A stretch of 64,000 nucleotides of DNA from Variovorax boronicumulans (GTDB lineage Bacteria > Pseudomonadota > Gammaproteobacteria > Burkholderiales > Burkholderiaceae_C): assembly GCF_019352895.1 (NCBI RefSeq), contig NZ_JAAAFX010000004.1:646214-710213 (forward strand), read 5' to 3'. Position numbers and translations under genes: made by a program. Under the pieces are notes generated by a model. That model ran no database searches. It was not told the DNA's origin and saw nothing but the letters and a program-made list of their open reading frames with translations. Positions 1 through 11,068 of the stretch are shown piece after piece; the first letter of the stretch is position 1; each line of letters opens with the position of its first letter.

Positions 1-981
1 CATGTTGCGGCCCACCTGGTCGGAGCTGTTGGCGATGCCCGTGGGGTTGCGCTCGTTGGCCGCGAGCAGCAGCAGGCGCGGCGTCTCCAGGCTGTTGCAG
101 GCGATCACGAACTGGCGCCCGGTGGCCTTGTGCGACTTCCTGTCCTTGTCGTACCAGTGGATCGCGGTGATGCGGTTGTTGGCATCGGTGTCGATCTTGT
201 AGGCCACGGCTTCGGGCAGCAGCGTGGTGCCCTTGGCCTCGGCCGTCTGCACATGGTGGATGCCGTTGTACATCGCGCCGATCGGGCAGATCGGCTGGCA
301 GTTGTTGTTGCCGCAGCAGGTCGGCCGGCCGTTCCAGGGCCGCGTGCTGCGGCCCTGCGGGATCGGCACCGAGCGGTAGCCGTGCGCATTCACCACCTCG
401 GCGAAGCGCTTGTCGCCGTAGCTCCACGGCACCATGTCCATCGGGTAGGGCTTGCTGCGCTCCGATGGCGACTGCTGCGCGGGATCGTTGGGGCCGGCCA
501 CGCCCATCTCTTCCTCGGCGCGGCAGTAGTAGGGCTCGAGCTCGTCGTAGCCGATGGGCCAGTCGCGGCCCACGCCGTAGGTCGACTTCATGCGCAGGTC
601 GACCGGCAGGTGGCGCCAGCTCGAGGCGGCCCAGTGCCAGGTCGTGCCGCCCACCACGCGCAGGTAGCCCTGCTGGAAGCCCTGGCCATCGGGGCCCGAC
701 AGGCCGACGTAGTTGTTGGCGGGGAAGTACAGCGGCGCGGGCGCGAGCGGCGACTGCGGGAACAGGCCCTGGAAGTCCGAACCCACGCGGTTGCCGAAGG
801 GCATGTTGCGCCAGTTCTCGACCGCCTGGGCGCGCTGGATGCGCGGGCCGGCTTCGAGCATCAGCACCGAGTGGCCGGCGCCCGCGAGCTGGTCGGCGAT
901 CATCGCACCGACCACGCCGGAGCCGACCACGACCACGTCGGCGGTGGCATCGCCGTCGGCTGTGAAGACTGCTTTTTTCAT
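1..981 (-). CDS. GMC-family FAD dehydrogenase, catalytic subunit (FAD-glucose/gluconate/sorbitol dehydrogenase type), partial
   Basis: The N-terminal 327 residues are present and the C-terminus lies beyond the window. Residues 16-25 (VVVVGSGVVG) are the FAD-binding glycine motif, and an acidic strand end (MLEAG) follows near residue 43. A cysteine cluster, CCGNNNC at residues 222-228 plus C232, matches the 3Fe-4S site known from Burkholderia FAD-glucose dehydrogenase alpha subunit. Such enzymes oxidise a sugar or polyol in the periplasm and pass electrons to a c-type cytochrome subunit. The small subunit gene lies directly upstream, giving the gamma-alpha order of the glucose dehydrogenase operon; a cytochrome gene would be expected beyond base 1. 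The protein has no signal peptide, as expected if it is carried through Tat by the small subunit. The exact sugar cannot be told. Confidence 0.9.
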   Translation of the reverse strand, partial: MKKAVFTADGDATADVVVVGSGVVGAMIADQLAGAGHSVLMLEAGPRIQRAQAVENWRNMPFGNRVGSDFQGLFPQSPLAPAPLYFPANNYVGLSGPDGQGFQQGYLRVVGGTTWHWAASSWRHLPVDLRMKSTYGVGRDWPIGYDELEPYYCRAEEEMGVAGPNDPAQQSPSERSKPYPMDMVPWSYGDKRFAEVVNAHGYRSVPIPQGRSTRPWNGRPTCCGNNNCQPICPIGAMYNGIHHVQTAEAKGTTLLPEAVAYKIDTDANNRITAIHWYDKDRKSHKATGRQFVIACNSLETPRLLLLAANERNPTGIANSSDQVGRNM

Positions 982-1051
982 CGTGATTTCTTCTTTGTGT
1001 TGTTCTGGGGGAGGCGCGCAGCGCGCGCGGGGTGCGCGCGGGGTGCGGCGG

Positions 1052-1687
1052 CTACTGGCTGCGCATCACCGGCGGCGGTGGCGCCTTCGGCTTGGCCTGC
1101 GCGGCCTGCTGCGGCGTCGGCACGCCGACCTCGGGCGGCGCCGCGGTCCACCACAGCGGCCCTTCGTTGCAGTAGGTCGGCACCGAGAGGCCGTCGGCCA
1201 CGGGTCGGTACATCAGCGCCTGCTCGTAGGCCACGACGGTGGTGACGGGGCCCGCGGTCACGGTGCCCGTGTACCAGGCCGACACCACGGCCAGTGCCGC
1301 ATCGCGCAGGCCCGCGCCCGAGGCCGCGGCCAGCAGTGCGTCGGGCGCCATGCCGGGCTGGACCAGGCCGGCCAGGGTCTCGGCCTGCGCGGCGAAGGCG
1401 CCATCGCCCTGCACCATCGCCGCGCGGATGCGGCCCGCGGTCACCGCGTCGATGTCCGCGTGGCCGGTGATGGCCTGGGAGAAGGCGAAGAAGCGGCCGA
1501 CGGCCGCGGCATCGACCGCCGTCCCGGTGGCACCTGCCGCCGCAGTGGCCGCGGGCTGCGCCACGCCGCTGGCGGACCAGCCCAGCAGGCTCGTCGATGC
1601 GACGGCCGCCGCGGCCAGCACGGCCTCGCGGCGTGTCAGTTGAAGGGGACGCGTGGTGTCCGCGGGCTTGGAGGTGTCGTGGGGCAT
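1052..1687 (-). CDS. Tat-exported small (gamma/hitchhiker) subunit of FAD-dependent sugar dehydrogenase
   Basis: 211 residues. The N-terminus has a twin-arginine signal (LTRREAVLAAAAVASTSLLG) and the mature part carries the FAD-SLDH family pattern (FAFSQAITGHADID near the middle; TYCNEGPLWW near the end). In this family the small subunit escorts the catalytic flavoprotein across the membrane. The start was chosen at 1687 because an AGGAG site sits just upstream, whereas the open frame continues far back into the MFS gene. The catalytic subunit begins 70 bp downstream, so the two form one operon. The C-terminus ends in a short proline-rich tail. Confidence 0.88.
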   Translation of the reverse strand: MPHDTSKPADTTRPLQLTRREAVLAAAAVASTSLLGWSASGVAQPAATAAAGATGTAVDAAAVGRFFAFSQAITGHADIDAVTAGRIRAAMVQGDGAFAAQAETLAGLVQPGMAPDALLAAASGAGLRDAALAVVSAWYTGTVTAGPVTTVVAYEQALMYRPVADGLSVPTYCNEGPLWWTAAPPEVGVPTPQQAAQAKPKAPPPPVMRSQ

Positions 1688-1712
1688 GGGCTTCTCCTCT
1701 GTGGCCTCTCGC

Positions 1713-1741
1713 AAAAAAGAAAAGGCGCGCGAAACGCGCCT
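1713..1741 (-). terminator. Rho-independent terminator after the MFS pair
   Basis: On the minus strand a stem GGCGCG/CGCGCC with a short loop is followed by TTTTCTTTTTT. It lies 8 bp past the stop of the upstream MFS gene and about 25 bp before the start of the dehydrogenase small subunit, so it should separate or attenuate the two units. Confidence 0.7.
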
Positions 1742-1748
1742 GCGGCAT

Positions 1749-3173
1749 TCAGCCGGATGAGCGCGCGAGCGGTCGACGCACTTCGTCGCCCGCATCACCC
1801 GCCAGCCGGCGCACATCGAACAGCGGCAGCACCGCCAGCACGCCGATCGTGACGAAGGCAATCCGGAATTCATTGAGCGCCAGGGCCGAGCCGGGGGCGC
1901 CCTCGCCGCCCAGCAGCCAGGCACCCAGGCGCAGCGCCAGCGCACCGATCGCGATGCCCATGCCCAGCGCCATCTGCTGCAAGGTGTTGAACAAGGTGTT
2001 GGCGCCGCTCATGCGCGGCTGCGGCACCTCGGCGAAGGCCAGCGTGGCGAGCGCGGTGAACTGCATCGAGCGCGCCAGGCCGCTCACGAAGAGCACGGCG
2101 GCGATCACCGGCACGGGGGTGGTCGGCGACATCAGGGCGCAGGAGAAGATCGCCGCCGCATTGATCAGCCCGTTGAACAGCAGCACCTGGCGGAAGCTGA
2201 AGCGGCGCAGCACCGGCCCGGTCAGCGGCTTCATCGCGATGTTGCCCGCGAACACCGCGAGCACCAGCAGGCCGGCCTCGAAGGCGTTCAGCCCGAAACC
2301 GAGCTGGAACATCAAGGGCAGGAGAAAAGGCACGGCACCGATGGCGATGCGGAACATCGAGCCACCATACACCGTGACCGCGAAGCTGGGCAAGCGCAGC
2401 GCCCACAGGTCCACCATCGGATACGGATGGCCGCGCGCATGCCGCACCGCGAGCACGCCCAGCACCAGCGCCGCCACCGCGCAGGCCGCGGCTGCGAGGC
2501 CCTCGCCGCCATGGCTCAGCAGTTCGACGGCCGCCATCAGCGCCAGGCAGGCGCCGCTGGTGAACACGAAGCCGCCGACGTCGAAGGGCCGGCGCGTCTC
2601 GGCATGACCCTTGGGGATCAGCAGCAAGGCCGCGACCAGGCCCAGCAGGCCCAGCGGCACGTTGAGAAAGAAGATCCAGTGCCACGACCAGTGGGTGGTG
2701 ATGAAGCCGCCCACGGGCGGCCCGAGCACCGGCGCCGCGAGCCCTGGCCAGGTGATGGTCGCGATGGCCCGCATGAGCTGCGGCTTGGGCGTGTTGCGCA
2801 ACACGACGAGGCGACCCACCGGCACCATCATCGCGCCGGCCGCGCCCTGCAGCACGCGCGCCGCGGTGAAGCTGGCGAGATCGGTGGACAGGCCGCACAG
2901 CACCGAGGCCAGCGTGAACAGCACGATGGCCGCCGCGAACACGCGGCGCGCGCCAAAGCGGTCGGCCACCCAGCCGCTGGCCGGAATCAGCACCGCCAGC
3001 GTCAGCACATAGGCCGAGACGCCGATGCTCATGGCCACCGGCGCCACACCGAAGGCCTTGGCCATCTGCGGCAGCGCGGTGACGATCACCGTGCCGTCGA
3101 GGTTCTCCATGAAGAAGGCCGCCGCCACCAGCCACGGCAGGGCCGCGGGCGAAGCAGCCTTCTTCAGGTTCAT
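1749..3173 (-). CDS. MFS transporter, DHA2 (EmrB/QacA-type, 14-helix) family
   Basis: 474 residues. The N-terminus has the DHA2 motif around MENLDGTVIVTALPQMA (helix 1), a motif A loop (GWVADRFGARRVF) and motif C-like GLAAPVLGPPVGGF in helix 5. Fourteen hydrophobic segments are likely. The family exports drugs or metabolites using the proton gradient. The start ATG at 3173 overlaps the stop of the upstream MFS gene by 4 bp, so the two are co-translated. No substrate can be deduced. Its pairing with a DHA1 exporter rather than with an EmrA-like adaptor suggests it works alone in the inner membrane. Confidence 0.87.
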   Translation of the reverse strand: MNLKKAASPAALPWLVAAAFFMENLDGTVIVTALPQMAKAFGVAPVAMSIGVSAYVLTLAVLIPASGWVADRFGARRVFAAAIVLFTLASVLCGLSTDLASFTAARVLQGAAGAMMVPVGRLVVLRNTPKPQLMRAIATITWPGLAAPVLGPPVGGFITTHWSWHWIFFLNVPLGLLGLVAALLLIPKGHAETRRPFDVGGFVFTSGACLALMAAVELLSHGGEGLAAAACAVAALVLGVLAVRHARGHPYPMVDLWALRLPSFAVTVYGGSMFRIAIGAVPFLLPLMFQLGFGLNAFEAGLLVLAVFAGNIAMKPLTGPVLRRFSFRQVLLFNGLINAAAIFSCALMSPTTPVPVIAAVLFVSGLARSMQFTALATLAFAEVPQPRMSGANTLFNTLQQMALGMGIAIGALALRLGAWLLGGEGAPGSALALNEFRIAFVTIGVLAVLPLFDVRRLAGDAGDEVRRPLARSSG

Positions 3174-4429
3174 GCGCGTTCCGCGGCGACCGTGCCGACC
3201 GTGGGCGTTGCGCTGCGCCGCTCGGCCTTGAGCGACCAGGCGAAGATGCCCAGCCCAGCCAGGCCCAGCAGCGCGCCGACCCAGCCGGTGGAGGTCCAGC
3301 CCAGGCCGGCCGTGATGGCCACGCCGCCCAGCCAGGCGCCCAGCGCGTTGGCGGTGTTGAAGGCCGAGTGGTTGAGCGCGGCGGCCAGCGTCTGGGCTTC
3401 GCCGGCCACATCCATCAACCGGATCTGCAGCGGTGCGCCGATGGCCACGATGGTGCCGAGGAAGAAGGTGGCGAGGCCGGCCGTGACCACATGGTGCGCG
3501 GCGAACACGAAGCCGATCAGCACCACCACCGACCACACGAGCAGGCCGCCGATGGTGCGCATCAGCGACTTGTCGGCCAGCCGCGAGCCCACGATGTTGC
3601 CGGTCACCATGCCCAGGCCGAACAGCGCCAGCACGAAGGGCACGGCGCCCAGCGAGAGGCCGGCCACTTCGATCAGCGTGGGCTTGATGTAGCTGAACAC
3701 CGCGAACATGCCGCCGAAGCCGATGGCACCGATGCCCAGCGTGAGCCAGACCTGCGGGCGGCGCAGCGCGCCGAGCTCGCGCATCGGGCTGGCACCGGAG
3801 GCGGCCGGCATGTCGGGCACGCCGCGGCGCAGCATGGCCATGGCCAGCAGCGCGATCAGGCCGACGAAGACGAAGGCCGCGCGCCAGCCGAAGACCTGGC
3901 CCAGCCAGGCCGCGATGGGCACGCCCACCAGCGTGGCGCCGGTGAGCCCCAGCATCACCAGCCCGACCGCGCGGGCGCGCTGCCCCGGGGGCGCCAGCGT
4001 GGCGGCCACCAGCGCGGCCACGCCGAAGTAGGTGCCGTGCGGCAGCCCGGTGAAGAAGCGCAGCAGGTTGAGCGAGCCGTACCCCGGCGCCATGGCCGAG
4101 GCGAAGTTGCCCAGCGCATAGACGCCCATCAGCGCGATCAGCAGCGCGCGGCGGTTCCAGCCCGCGGCCAGCACGGCCAGCACCGGTGCGCCGATCACCA
4201 CGCCCAGCGCATAGGCGCTGATCACGTGGCCGGCCTGCGGGATGGTGGCGCCGATGTCCTTCGCGACCTCGGGCAGCAGGCCCATGATCACGAACTCGCC
4301 GGTGCCGATGGAGAAGCCGCCGATGCCCAGCGCCAGCACGGCGCGCAGCAGCGTGCGGTCGCGCGCCGCGTCGGAGGCCGCGGGAAGGGAGGCGCCGTCG
4401 GCGGGCGTGGAGGCGGTCACGGAGGTCAT
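3170..4429 (-). CDS. MFS transporter, DHA1 (AraJ/YdhP-like) family
   Basis: 419 residues with about 12 hydrophobic helices. The segment IGTGEFVIMGLLPEVAKDIG in helix 1 is typical of the AraJ/PbuE/YdhP arabinose-efflux-like group. A 30-residue polar N-terminal tail precedes helix 1. It is the first gene of a two-gene unit and its stop overlaps the start of the DHA2 gene. The 113 bp upstream, before the end of the kinase gene, must hold its promoter, but I see no clear -35/-10 pair. Substrate unknown; efflux of sugars, purines or drugs has been reported in the family. Confidence 0.87.
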   Translation of the reverse strand: MTSVTASTPADGASLPAASDAARDRTLLRAVLALGIGGFSIGTGEFVIMGLLPEVAKDIGATIPQAGHVISAYALGVVIGAPVLAVLAAGWNRRALLIALMGVYALGNFASAMAPGYGSLNLLRFFTGLPHGTYFGVAALVAATLAPPGQRARAVGLVMLGLTGATLVGVPIAAWLGQVFGWRAAFVFVGLIALLAMAMLRRGVPDMPAASGASPMRELGALRRPQVWLTLGIGAIGFGGMFAVFSYIKPTLIEVAGLSLGAVPFVLALFGLGMVTGNIVGSRLADKSLMRTIGGLLVWSVVVLIGFVFAAHHVVTAGLATFFLGTIVAIGAPLQIRLMDVAGEAQTLAAALNHSAFNTANALGAWLGGVAITAGLGWTSTGWVGALLGLAGLGIFAWSLKAERRSATPTVGTVAAERA

Positions 4430-4542
4430 CGTCGGTCGTTGTGTCGGTGGGCCCCGCCGGCAGTGCCTCGGCCCGCGAACGTGGCGTCGGCGAAGGCGAC
4501 GGGCACGCGGCGTGCGGCCGGCCTTTGCAGCGGGATGGGTAG

Positions 4543-6024
4543 TTACCCTAGGTTCCCAACCGTATCACGAGCGGGCCGATCCTGCAGCGGGCCCGGTATT
4601 TCCCGAGCGCCCGCCTGCGCCGAGGCGTCCTCGCCGGCCGGTGCCGGCGAGTGCGACACGCTGAAGCCGAAGGTGTTGATGCCCCCTTCGCTGCGGACAC
4701 CGACCTGCCCGCCGTGCATCGCCGCCACCGCCTTCACGATCGCCAGGCCCAGGCCGTGGCCGTGGTGCTCGCCCTGGCCGCGCCGCGATTCGTCGACCCG
4801 GTAGAAGCGGTCGAAGAGCTGCCCGATGTGCGCCGGCGCGATCGGCTCGCCCGGGTTGGACACCCGGATCCAGGTGGCGTCGGCCTGCGCGTCCAGCGCC
4901 ACCGACACGTCGGCGCCGGCTTCGGAATGCTCGATCGCGTTCTGCAGCAGGTTCGACATCGCGCGCCGGAACAGCGCGCGCTCGATGCGCGCCGCGGCGC
5001 CCAGGTCGCCCTCGACGCGCACCTTCACCCCCTTGTCGTCGAGCACGAACTCGAAGAACTCGATGGTCTTGCGCACCTCCTCGGCGATCGGCACCCCCAC
5101 CAGGCCGGTGGCGACCTCGCCGCGGTCGGCGCGGGCCAGGAACAGCATGTCGTTGACGATCGAGCGCAGCCGCTCGAGATCCTCGAGGTTCGAGGCCAGC
5201 ACCTCCTGCAGCTCGGGCGCGGGGCGCTGCCGCGACAGCGCCACCTGGGTGCCGCCGATCAGGTTGGCCAGCGGGGTGCGCAGCTCGTGCGCCACGTCGG
5301 CGTTGAAGGCCTCGAGCTGCGCATAGGCCTGCTCGAGCCGTGCCAGCGCGCCGTTGAAGGCCTCGGCCAGCGCCGAGAGCTCGACCGGCAGCGCCTCGGC
5401 CTGCAGCCGCTGCGACAGCGTCTTGGGCCGCAGGGCCTGCGCTTCCTGCGACAGGCGATCGAGCGGGCGCAGCCCCACCCGCGCGATCCAGTAGCCCGCC
5501 AGCGCCACCACCAACACCGAGCCCAGGCCCAGCGCGACCAGCGCGCTCAGGAAGGTCTCGCGGGTGCGCGCGTAGGGCTCGGAATTGCGCCCGACCACCA
5601 GCCGCACCGCCGGCCGGCTCTCGAAGGGCGGGATGTGGACCGACAGCGTGCGGAAGGGCCGCTCCTGGCCCGGCAGCATCACGTCGCTGTTGCGACCGTC
5701 GGCCTCGCGCACCAGGCCGTCGATCTCGGCCAGGCCCTTGCCGTACTGGAAGCGCGGGTCGTCGCTCAGCACCCAGAAGCGCACGCTGCCGTCCTCGGGC
5801 GTGAGCGCATCCATGCGCGCCTGCACCCGCGCCCAGCGCTCGGGCGTGCCGATCGACTGGATCCAGAACTGCAGGCTCTTGAGCGTGGTGTCGAGCTCCT
5901 CGTACTGGTGGCGCTCCAGCTCGCGCGTGAGCACGCCCTGCAGCGCCGCGCCGACCAGCGCGAAGGTCGCGAGCGAGGCCGCGACGAACATCAGCACCAG
6001 CCGCGCGGCGATCGAGCGCTTCAT
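4543..6024 (-). CDS. Heavy-metal-type sensor histidine kinase (CusS/CopS/IrlS-like)
   Basis: 493 residues. A transmembrane helix at about 10-30 and another at about 160-182 flank a periplasmic sensor of roughly 130 residues. A HAMP segment follows, then the H-box with phospho-acceptor His246 ([11 protein letters not shown]), an N-box ([15 protein letters not shown]) and G-box ([12 protein letters not shown]). The start ATG overlaps the stop of the response regulator gene by 4 bp, so it is the last gene of the efflux operon. The architecture is that of kinases sensing copper, silver or other metals or stress in the periplasm. The periplasmic domain has no obvious His/Met cluster, so the signal may not be a metal. 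Confidence 0.9.
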   Translation of the reverse strand: MKRSIAARLVLMFVAASLATFALVGAALQGVLTRELERHQYEELDTTLKSLQFWIQSIGTPERWARVQARMDALTPEDGSVRFWVLSDDPRFQYGKGLAEIDGLVREADGRNSDVMLPGQERPFRTLSVHIPPFESRPAVRLVVGRNSEPYARTRETFLSALVALGLGSVLVVALAGYWIARVGLRPLDRLSQEAQALRPKTLSQRLQAEALPVELSALAEAFNGALARLEQAYAQLEAFNADVAHELRTPLANLIGGTQVALSRQRPAPELQEVLASNLEDLERLRSIVNDMLFLARADRGEVATGLVGVPIAEEVRKTIEFFEFVLDDKGVKVRVEGDLGAAARIERALFRRAMSNLLQNAIEHSEAGADVSVALDAQADATWIRVSNPGEPIAPAHIGQLFDRFYRVDESRRGQGEHHGHGLGLAIVKAVAAMHGGQVGVRSEGGINTFGFSVSHSPAPAGEDASAQAGAREIPGPLQDRPARDTVGNLG

Positions 6025-6719
6025 GGCGCCGCGCCCTCCTCCGCGCGCAGCTCCAGCACGTAGCCCATGCCGCGGATGGTGTGCAGCAGCTTGGGCGAGG
6101 AGGCCGCGAAGGGCACGTCGATCTTGTCGCGCAGCCGCTTGATCGCGACCTCGACCACGTTGGTGTTGCTGTCGAAGTTCATGTCCCAGACCAGCTCGGC
6201 GATGGCCGTCTTCGACAGGATCTCGCCCTGGCGCCGCGCCAGCACCGCCAGCAGTGCGAACTCCTTGGCCGTGAGGTCGATGCGCGTGCCGCCGCGGAAG
6301 GCCTTGCGCCCCAGCAGGTCGATCTGCAGGTTGGCGATCCGCAGCTGCATCGGCTCCTGCGTGCGGCCGCGCCGGTTGAGCGCCTGCAGCCGTGCCAGCA
6401 GCTCGAGGAAGGAGAAGGGCTTGATCAGGTAGTCGTCGGCGCCGTCGTGCAGGCCCTTGATGCGGTCTTCCACGCTGTCGCGCGCGGTCAGCATGATCAC
6501 CGGCGTCTGCTTGACCGTGCGCAGCGCGCGCAGCACCGAGAAGCCGTCGAGGCCGGGCAGCATCGCGTCGAGCACGATCACGTCGTAGTCGTGCTCCAGC
6601 GCTAGGTGCTGGCCGTCGAGCCCGTTGTGCGCCATGTCGACCGCGCAGCCCTGCTCGCTCAACCCCTTGTGCAGGTAGTCGGCGGTCTTGAGCTCGTCCT
6701 CGACGATCAGGATCTTCAT
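6021..6719 (-). CDS. OmpR/PhoB-type response regulator (CusR/CopR-like)
   Basis: 232 residues. The receiver domain has the acidic pair at residues 8-9, phospho-acceptor Asp51 ([13 protein letters not shown]) and the conserved Lys in LIKPFSF. The winged-helix DNA-binding domain follows ([22 protein letters not shown] to [13 protein letters not shown]). It overlaps the RND gene upstream and the kinase gene downstream by 4 bp each. It should be phosphorylated by the adjacent kinase and activate its own operon. A candidate binding site precedes the outer membrane factor gene at 12639-12652. Confidence 0.92.
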   Translation of the reverse strand: MKILIVEDELKTADYLHKGLSEQGCAVDMAHNGLDGQHLALEHDYDVIVLDAMLPGLDGFSVLRALRTVKQTPVIMLTARDSVEDRIKGLHDGADDYLIKPFSFLELLARLQALNRRGRTQEPMQLRIANLQIDLLGRKAFRGGTRIDLTAKEFALLAVLARRQGEILSKTAIAELVWDMNFDSNTNVVEVAIKRLRDKIDVPFAASSPKLLHTIRGMGYVLELRAEEGAAP

Positions 6720-9700
6720 GGCGTGGCCGTGGCCTCCCCTTGTTCCGTGCGGGCGGCCTTGCGCGCGGCGCGCGCGTCCTTGCGGCGCTGGAACCAGAAG
6801 TGGGCTCGGTCGAGGTAGAGGTAGACCACGGGTGTCGTGAACAGGGTGAGTGCCTGCGACAGTATCAGACCGCCGACCATCGCGTAGCCCAGCGGCCGGC
6901 GCAGCTCGGAGCCCGAGCCGTGGCCCAGCATCAGCGGCAGGCCCGAGAGCAGCGCGCACATGGTCGTCATCATGATCGGGCGGAAGCGCAGCAGGCAGGC
7001 CTGGTAGATCGCCTCCTGCGGCGCCATGCCCTGCTCGCGCTCGGCCTTGAGCGCGAAGTCGATCATCATGATGCCGTTCTTCTTCACGATGCCGATCAGC
7101 AGGATGATGCCGATCAGCGCGATCACGCTCAGGTCGTAGCCGCCGGCCATCAGGATCAGCAGCGCGCCCACGCCGGCCGAGGGCAGCGTCGAGAGGATCG
7201 TCAGCGGGTGGATGTAGCTCTCGTAGAGCAGGCCCAGCACGATGTACACCGCCACCAGCGCCGCCGCGATCAGGTAGGGCTGCGAGGACAGCGAGTCCTG
7301 GAAGGCCTGCGCCGTGCCCTGGAAGGCGCCGCTGAGCGACTGCGGCAGGCCCATGTCGGCCTGCGCCTTGTGGATGGCATTGACCGCATCGCCCAGCGCA
7401 TGGCCCGGCGCGAGGTTGAAGGAGATCGTCACAGCCGGGAACTGGCCCTGGTGGTTGATCGCCAGGTAGGCGGTCTTGCTGGTGTCGACCTTGACGAAGG
7501 TCGACAGCGGCACCTGCTGGCCGGTCAGCGGCGAGTTGAGGTAGAGCTTGCCGAACAGCGACGGGTCCTGCTGCAGCGCAGGCGTGACCTCGAGCACCAC
7601 GTGGTAGCTGTTGAGCTGTGTGAAGTACTGGGCCACCTGGCGCTGGCCGATCGCGTCGTAGAGCGTGGCGTCGATGGTGGCCGGCGTGATGCCGAAGCTC
7701 GACGCGCGGTCGCGGTCGATGGTGAGCACCGCCGAGGCGGCTGCGTTCTGCTGGTCCGAGGCCAGGTCGGTCAGCTCGGGCAGCTGGCGGAAGCGCTGCA
7801 GCAGCTTCGGCGCCCAGGTGTTGAGCTCGTCGAGGTTCGAGTCGGTCACCGTGTACTGGTACTGCGTGCGCGAGGCCCGCGCGCCCACGCGGATGTCCTG
7901 GCCGGCCTGCAGGAACAGGTTCACGCCCTGCACCTTGGCGAGCTGCGGCCGCAGCCGCGCGATGATCTCGTCGGCCGTGGCGGTGCGGCCGTCTTCCTTG
8001 GGCTTCAGGCTGATGAAGAAGTTGCCGCTGTTGAAGGTCGACGAGCTGCCGTTCATGCCGAAGCCGGTCACGTCGGGGTCCTGGCGCACCACGTCGGCCA
8101 GCGCGACCATGCGCCGGTTCATCGACGAGAAGGACGTGTCCTGCGCCGATTCGGCGAAGCCCGAGATGAAGCCCGTGTCCTGCTGCGGGAAGAAGCCCTT
8201 GGGAATGACCACGAACAGCACGCCGGTGGCCGCCACCGTGGCGATGAACACCATGAGCGTGAGGAACTGGTGGCGCAGCACCACGTGCAGGCCGCGCTTG
8301 TAGCCGCCCAGCATGGCGTCGAAGCCGCGCTCGAAGAGCTGGTACATCCGGCCGTGCCGGCGCGCATGCTCGTTCTTGAGGAAGCGTGAGCACAGCATGG
8401 GCGTGAGCGTGAGCGAGATCACCACCGACACCACGATGGTCAGCGTCACCGTGACCGCGAACTCGCGGAACAGCCGGCCCACGATGCCGCCCATCAGCAG
8501 CAACGGGATGAACACCGCGATCAGCGACACCGAGATCGAGATGATGGTGAAGCCGATCTCGCCCGCGCCCTTGTAGGCCGCTTCCATCGGCGTCATGCCC
8601 TCTTCCACGTAGCGGTAGATGTTCTCGAGCATCACGATGGCATCGTCCACCACGAAGCCCACCGCGATGGTCAGCGCCATCAGCGACAGGTTGTCCAGGC
8701 TGTAGCCCAGCAGGTACATCACCGCGACCGTGCCCAGCAGCGCGAGCGGCACGGTCACGCTCGGGATCAGCGTGGCGGGCACGTTGCGCAGGAACACGAA
8801 GATCACCGCCACCACCAGCGCGATGGTCAGCAGCAGCGTGAACTCGACGTCTTTCACCGAGGCCCGTATGGTCTGCGTGCGGTCGATGATCGCGTTGACC
8901 TCGACCGTGGGCGGGATCGACGCCTTGAGCCGCGGCAGCGCGGCGTTGATGCGGTCGACGGTCTCGATCACGTTGGCGCCGGGCTGCTTGGTGATCGCCA
9001 GCACGATCGAGCGACCGTCCTGCACCGTGCCGTCCTTGGCCGCGCCGGCGCCGGCGTAGGCCCAGCCTGCGATCTTGGCGTTCTCGGGCGCATCGACCGC
9101 CACGCCGATGTCGCGCACGCGCACCGGTGCGCCGTTGCGGTAGGCCAGGATCAGGTCGTTCCAGGGCGCCGCCTTGAGCAGCTGGTCGTTGGTGTAGACC
9201 GTGAAGCTCTGGTTCGGCCCGTCGATCGTGCCCTTGGGCGCATTCACGGTCGCCGTCGCGATCACGCCGCGCACGTCTTCCAGGCTCATGCCCAGCGCGG
9301 CCATCCGGGCCGGGTCGACCTGCACCCGCACCGCGGGCTTCTGCGCGCCACCGATGTTGACCAGGCCCACGCCCGCGATCTGCGAGATCTGCTGCGCCAG
9401 GATGTTGTCGGCGAAGTCGTTGACCTCGGTCAGCGGCAGTGTCTTCGACTGCACCGCGAGGATCAGGATCGGCGAGTCGGCCGGGTTGACCTTGCGGAAG
9501 GTCGGCGGGCTCGGCAGGTTGGCCGGCAACTGGCCGGTCGAGGCGTTGATCGCCGCCTGCACGTCGAGCGCGGCCGCGTCGATGCTGCGGTCGAGGTCGA
9601 ACTGCAGCGTGATCTGGGTCGAGCCCAGGCCGCTGGTGGAAGTCATCTGCGACAGCCCCGCGATCAGCGAGAACTGCCGCTCGAGCGGCTGCGCCACGTT

Positions 9701-9883
9701 CGACGCCATGGTCTCGGGACTGGCACCGGGCAGCGTCGCCGAGACCTGGATGGTCGGGAAGTCGACCTGCGGCAGCGGCGCCACCGGCAGCAGCGGGAAC
9801 ACCGCCGCGCCGACCAGCAGGATCGCCAGCGCCAGCAGCGTGGTGCCGATCGGGCGCTTGATGAAGCCGGCGGAAATGCTCAC
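6716..9883 (-). CDS. RND efflux permease (MdtB/MdtC-like, HAE1 family)
   Basis: 1055 residues, the usual size for HAE1 pumps. Residue 1 is the GTG at 9883, whose bases overlap the stop of the adaptor gene as GTGA; the frame stays open upstream, but the protein start [11 protein letters not shown] fits the family exactly. Helix 4 has the proton-relay pair [11 protein letters not shown], and the porter domain ([18 protein letters not shown]) and the second half ([16 protein letters not shown]) are intact. It drives drug or metabolite export from inner membrane and periplasm through the adaptor and outer membrane factor encoded just upstream. Its relatives MdtB and MdtC work as a pair; only one permease is present here. 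Confidence 0.93.
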   Translation of the reverse strand: MSISAGFIKRPIGTTLLALAILLVGAAVFPLLPVAPLPQVDFPTIQVSATLPGASPETMASNVAQPLERQFSLIAGLSQMTSTSGLGSTQITLQFDLDRSIDAAALDVQAAINASTGQLPANLPSPPTFRKVNPADSPILILAVQSKTLPLTEVNDFADNILAQQISQIAGVGLVNIGGAQKPAVRVQVDPARMAALGMSLEDVRGVIATATVNAPKGTIDGPNQSFTVYTNDQLLKAAPWNDLILAYRNGAPVRVRDIGVAVDAPENAKIAGWAYAGAGAAKDGTVQDGRSIVLAITKQPGANVIETVDRINAALPRLKASIPPTVEVNAIIDRTQTIRASVKDVEFTLLLTIALVVAVIFVFLRNVPATLIPSVTVPLALLGTVAVMYLLGYSLDNLSLMALTIAVGFVVDDAIVMLENIYRYVEEGMTPMEAAYKGAGEIGFTIISISVSLIAVFIPLLLMGGIVGRLFREFAVTVTLTIVVSVVISLTLTPMLCSRFLKNEHARRHGRMYQLFERGFDAMLGGYKRGLHVVLRHQFLTLMVFIATVAATGVLFVVIPKGFFPQQDTGFISGFAESAQDTSFSSMNRRMVALADVVRQDPDVTGFGMNGSSSTFNSGNFFISLKPKEDGRTATADEIIARLRPQLAKVQGVNLFLQAGQDIRVGARASRTQYQYTVTDSNLDELNTWAPKLLQRFRQLPELTDLASDQQNAAASAVLTIDRDRASSFGITPATIDATLYDAIGQRQVAQYFTQLNSYHVVLEVTPALQQDPSLFGKLYLNSPLTGQQVPLSTFVKVDTSKTAYLAINHQGQFPAVTISFNLAPGHALGDAVNAIHKAQADMGLPQSLSGAFQGTAQAFQDSLSSQPYLIAAALVAVYIVLGLLYESYIHPLTILSTLPSAGVGALLILMAGGYDLSVIALIGIILLIGIVKKNGIMMIDFALKAEREQGMAPQEAIYQACLLRFRPIMMTTMCALLSGLPLMLGHGSGSELRRPLGYAMVGGLILSQALTLFTTPVVYLYLDRAHFWFQRRKDARAARKAARTEQGEATATP

Positions 9884-11064
9884 TTGGCGGCCCCTGCGCC
9901 GGCGGCGGCCTTGGCCGGCGGCTCGGTGACCGTCGCGCCCGGGCGCAGCTTGTACTGGCCGTCGAGCACCACCCGCTGGCCTTCCAGCAGGCCCTTGTCG
10001 ATCACGGCCGTGCCGTCGGCGATCTGCGCCACGTGCACCGGCACGCTGGCCACCGTGTCGTCGTCGCCCACGGTCCAGACGTAGGTCGCGTCCTGGCCGC
10101 GCTGCACCGCCGCGGCCGGCACGGTGAGCGCGTTCTTGCGCAGGCCCAGCTGCAGTTGCACGTTGACGAACTGCCCCGGCCACAGCGTGTGCTGCGGGTT
10201 GGCGAAGCTGCCTTTGAGCTGCACGGTGCCGGTGCTGGTATCGATCTGGTTGTTCAGCAGGATCAGCTTGCCGGTGCCGAGCCGGTCGGTGCCGCTGCGG
10301 TCGTAGGCCACCACGCCCAAGGGCTGGCCGCCCCGCTCCGGCTGCTGCTGCGCGCGGTGGATGTCCTGCACCGCGTCTTCCGGCAGCGTGAACTGCACGG
10401 CGATCGGGTCGATCTGGTTGATCACGACCAGGCCGTTGGCATCGGCCGCATGCACGATGTTGCCCGGGTCGACCAGCCGCGCACCCGCGCGGCCGCTGAT
10501 CGGCGAGACGATGCGGGTGAAGCTCAGCTGCACCTCGGCGTACTGCACGGCCGCGCTGTCGGTCAGCACCGCCGCATCGAGCTGCGCGACCAGCGCCTTC
10601 TGGGTGTCGAGCTGCTGCTGCGTGGCGGCGTCCTGGGCGATCAGCGTGGTGTAGCGCTGCAGGTCGGCGCGCGCGTTGGTCAACTGGGCCTGGTCCTTGG
10701 CGCGCGCGGCCTTGGCCTGCGCCAGCTGCGCCTGCAGCGTGCGCGGATCGAGCTGGGCCAGCAATTGGCCCGCCTGCACGTCCTGCCCTTCGGCGAAGCC
10801 GACCTTGTCGAGCTGGCCGTCGATGCGGGCCTTGACCGTGACCGTGGCCATCGAGCTCACGGTGCCGATGCCCGCGCGGTAGACCTGCACGTCCTGCCGC
10901 TTGACGCGCGTGGTCGTCACCTGCACCGGCGGCACCTTGGCCTCGGGCTTGGCCGCGAAGGCGACGGGGTGCACCGACCAGGCGGCGCCGCCCAGCAGGA
11001 GCAGCAGCACGGCGCCCGCGAGCCAGGTCGCGCGGCGTTGAAGAAGAGGGCTTGTGGAGGTCAT
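9880..11064 (-). CDS. RND periplasmic adaptor (membrane fusion protein, MdtA-like)
   Basis: 394 residues. An N-terminal membrane anchor or signal ([15 protein letters not shown]) is followed by a barrel-sandwich hybrid half ([22 protein letters not shown]), a coiled-coil hairpin from about 110 to 170 rich in Gln and Ala, and the second lipoyl-like half ([13 protein letters not shown]). The C-terminal region is beta-rich with a Lys/Ala/Gly tail. It bridges pump and outer membrane channel. It starts 4 bp after the outer membrane factor stops and overlaps the pump start. Confidence 0.92.
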   Translation of the reverse strand: MTSTSPLLQRRATWLAGAVLLLLLGGAAWSVHPVAFAAKPEAKVPPVQVTTTRVKRQDVQVYRAGIGTVSSMATVTVKARIDGQLDKVGFAEGQDVQAGQLLAQLDPRTLQAQLAQAKAARAKDQAQLTNARADLQRYTTLIAQDAATQQQLDTQKALVAQLDAAVLTDSAAVQYAEVQLSFTRIVSPISGRAGARLVDPGNIVHAADANGLVVINQIDPIAVQFTLPEDAVQDIHRAQQQPERGGQPLGVVAYDRSGTDRLGTGKLILLNNQIDTSTGTVQLKGSFANPQHTLWPGQFVNVQLQLGLRKNALTVPAAAVQRGQDATYVWTVGDDDTVASVPVHVAQIADGTAVIDKGLLEGQRVVLDGQYKLRPGATVTEPPAKAAAGAGAAK

Positions 11065-11068
11065 GGCA

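Noticed and set aside
6021..8393. A 790-codon open frame that joins the response regulator to an upstream Arg/Ala-rich sequence
   Set aside because: The upstream part is the wrong frame of the RND pump gene; only the last 232 codons are the regulator.
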